A stretch of DNA of 15,395 bases from Solirubrobacterales bacterium (lineage in GTDB: Bacteria; Actinomycetota; Thermoleophilia; Solirubrobacterales; Solirubrobacteraceae): positions 1 to 15,395 of the forward strand of contig QHBV01000217.1 in NCBI GenBank assembly GCA_003244035.1, given 5' to 3'. Shown here one piece after another: positions 14,599 through 15,395 of the stretch. The notes under the pieces were generated by a model that saw only the letters and a list, made by a program, of their open reading frames with translations, had not been told where the DNA came from and made no database searches. Made by a program: the position numbers and the translations under genes. Numbering within the stretch: position 1 is the stretch's first letter; each line of letters opens with the position of its first letter.

Positions 14599-15395
14599 TT
14601 AGCGACCGGTGATGGCCAGGCCAGGACCCCGGATCGACCGGGCTGCGGCGGTGACGGCCGCCCGGAGGGCGTCGTCATCGCTCAGGCCGCGGGCCACGCT
14701 GGCCAGGAATGCCCCGGCCAGGATGTCACCGGCACCGGTGACCTCGGCGGCCGAGGTCTGAGGCGGCCGGATGGTGACGATGGCGTCGCCATGCCGGAGC
14801 AGGGTGACCTCGCCCGGCCCGTCAGAGATGACAACCGCAGCCAGGCAGGCTGGGTCGGTCAGGGCGGCGAGAGTAGTGAACTCGGCGGCGTTGACGAAGA
14901 CGACCCTGGCATGCGGCAGGAAGGGAGCGGCAGCACTGATCATCTCCGTGGCACTGGCGAGGTGGAAGTCGGTGCTGAACATCAGCCCGGCGCGGGCCAG
15001 GCGGCCCAGCACCGCACCAGCGAGAAGGGGCCGCCGGCAGCACACGTGGTACTGGCCGTGGCGGCCGATCGCGGTGAGGCAATGGCTGGTGAGCGACTCC
15101 GCGGCGCCGAAGGAACAGTCGATGCTGGCCAGCTTCCCGGCGCCGGCGTAGGTGAGCGTGAAGGCGCATGAGGGGCCGGGAACCACCTTGACGCTCGTGA
15201 GGTCGAGACCGGCCAGGCGCGGGTCGCCGCGGATCCAGCCCAGGTCTGCGCCGATCACCGATACCGGTGCGGCAGCCAGCCCGGCCCGGAAGGCCGCCCG
15301 GGCCACGTGTAACGCGGCCCCGCCGAGCAGCTCGAACCGGCGCCCGTCGGGGTAGATCGCGAGATCGCGGGATATGTTGCCGAGCACGGCCAGCT
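14599..15395 (-). CDS. PfkB-family carbohydrate/nucleoside kinase (5' end cut)
   Basis: A ribokinase-type kinase that runs off the right edge. An in-frame GTG at 15387 exists, but the codons before it (Leu-Ala) continue the first beta strand (LAVLGNISRD), so the real start is probably outside the window. Visible motifs are GGAALHVA near the N-terminus (the usual Asn is His), NAAEF in the middle, and EVTGAGDILAGAFLA near the C-terminus, whose GAGD holds the catalytic Asp and anion hole. Members phosphorylate ribose, nucleosides or other sugars with ATP. With the downstream transferase it could phosphorylate a released sugar or a nucleoside. TAA at 14599 is nine bases before the next gene, so they share an operon. 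Confidence 0.88.
   Translation of the reverse strand, partial: LAVLGNISRDLAIYPDGRRFELLGGAALHVARAAFRAGLAAAPVSVIGADLGWIRGDPRLAGLDLTSVKVVPGPSCAFTLTYAGAGKLASIDCSFGAAESLTSHCLTAIGRHGQYHVCCRRPLLAGAVLGRLARAGLMFSTDFHLASATEMISAAAPFLPHARVVFVNAAEFTTLAALTDPACLAAVVISDGPGEVTLLRHGDAIVTIRPPQTSAAEVTGAGDILAGAFLASVARGLSDDDALRAAVTAAARSIRGPGLAITGR

Noticed and set aside
1..15395. CRISPR array, tRNA/rRNA genes or insertion-sequence ends
   Set aside because: No regularly spaced repeats, no RNA gene signature and no transposase or integrase were recognised by reading.

Overview
The window is about 70% GC. Its genes use GTG as well as ATG starts, Shine-Dalgarno and apparently leaderless initiation, and short stop/start overlaps. 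The regulator at 10721-12406 (HTH-like N-terminus plus TPR helices) belongs to a type common in filamentous actinomycetes. I read it as an actinomycete chromosome (Streptomyces or a Streptosporangium/Actinomadura-like relative) in an accessory region. No transposase, integrase, CRISPR array, rRNA or tRNA was recognised.

Layout. 1-773: no convincing gene; a hairpin near the left edge and four repeated GGTAC boxes. 774-4850 (+): a 1358-residue protein with a Cys-rich N-terminus, a long helical-repeat (HEAT-like) body, a beta-rich module and a C-terminal PD-(D/E)XK nuclease-like domain. 5114-5848 (-): a complete prepilin peptidase. 6081-6580 (+): a Nudix hydrolase with an apparent one-base frameshift near its end. 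6721-7233 (+): a second, intact Nudix hydrolase. 7264-10430 (-): a tightly overlapping four-gene operon in the order radical SAM enzyme, degenerate exonuclease-fold protein, its DEDD-like exonuclease paralogue, P-loop kinase/ATPase. 10431-10720: a structured divergent intergenic region. 10721-12406 (+): the regulator. 12407-12822: non-coding, with several perfect dyads. 12823-13134 (+): a MazG-like pyrophosphohydrolase. 13139-15395 (-): a compact operon of a PfkB-family kinase (cut by the window edge), a two-domain nucleoside deoxyribosyltransferase-like protein and a dTMP-kinase-like P-loop protein.

From 6081 to the right edge nearly every gene is predicted to handle a nucleotide, nucleoside or nucleic-acid end: two Nudix proteins, MazG, a deoxyribosyltransferase, a sugar/nucleoside kinase, two P-loop kinases and an exonuclease-fold pair, with one radical SAM enzyme and one large regulator. 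I infer a nucleotide-centred accessory module (salvage or sanitation of unusual nucleotides, a defence function, or nucleoside natural-product chemistry). The sequence does not decide among these. The best candidates for an undescribed system are the four-gene radical SAM/exonuclease-pair/kinase operon with its divergent regulator, and, separately, the large helical-repeat nuclease.
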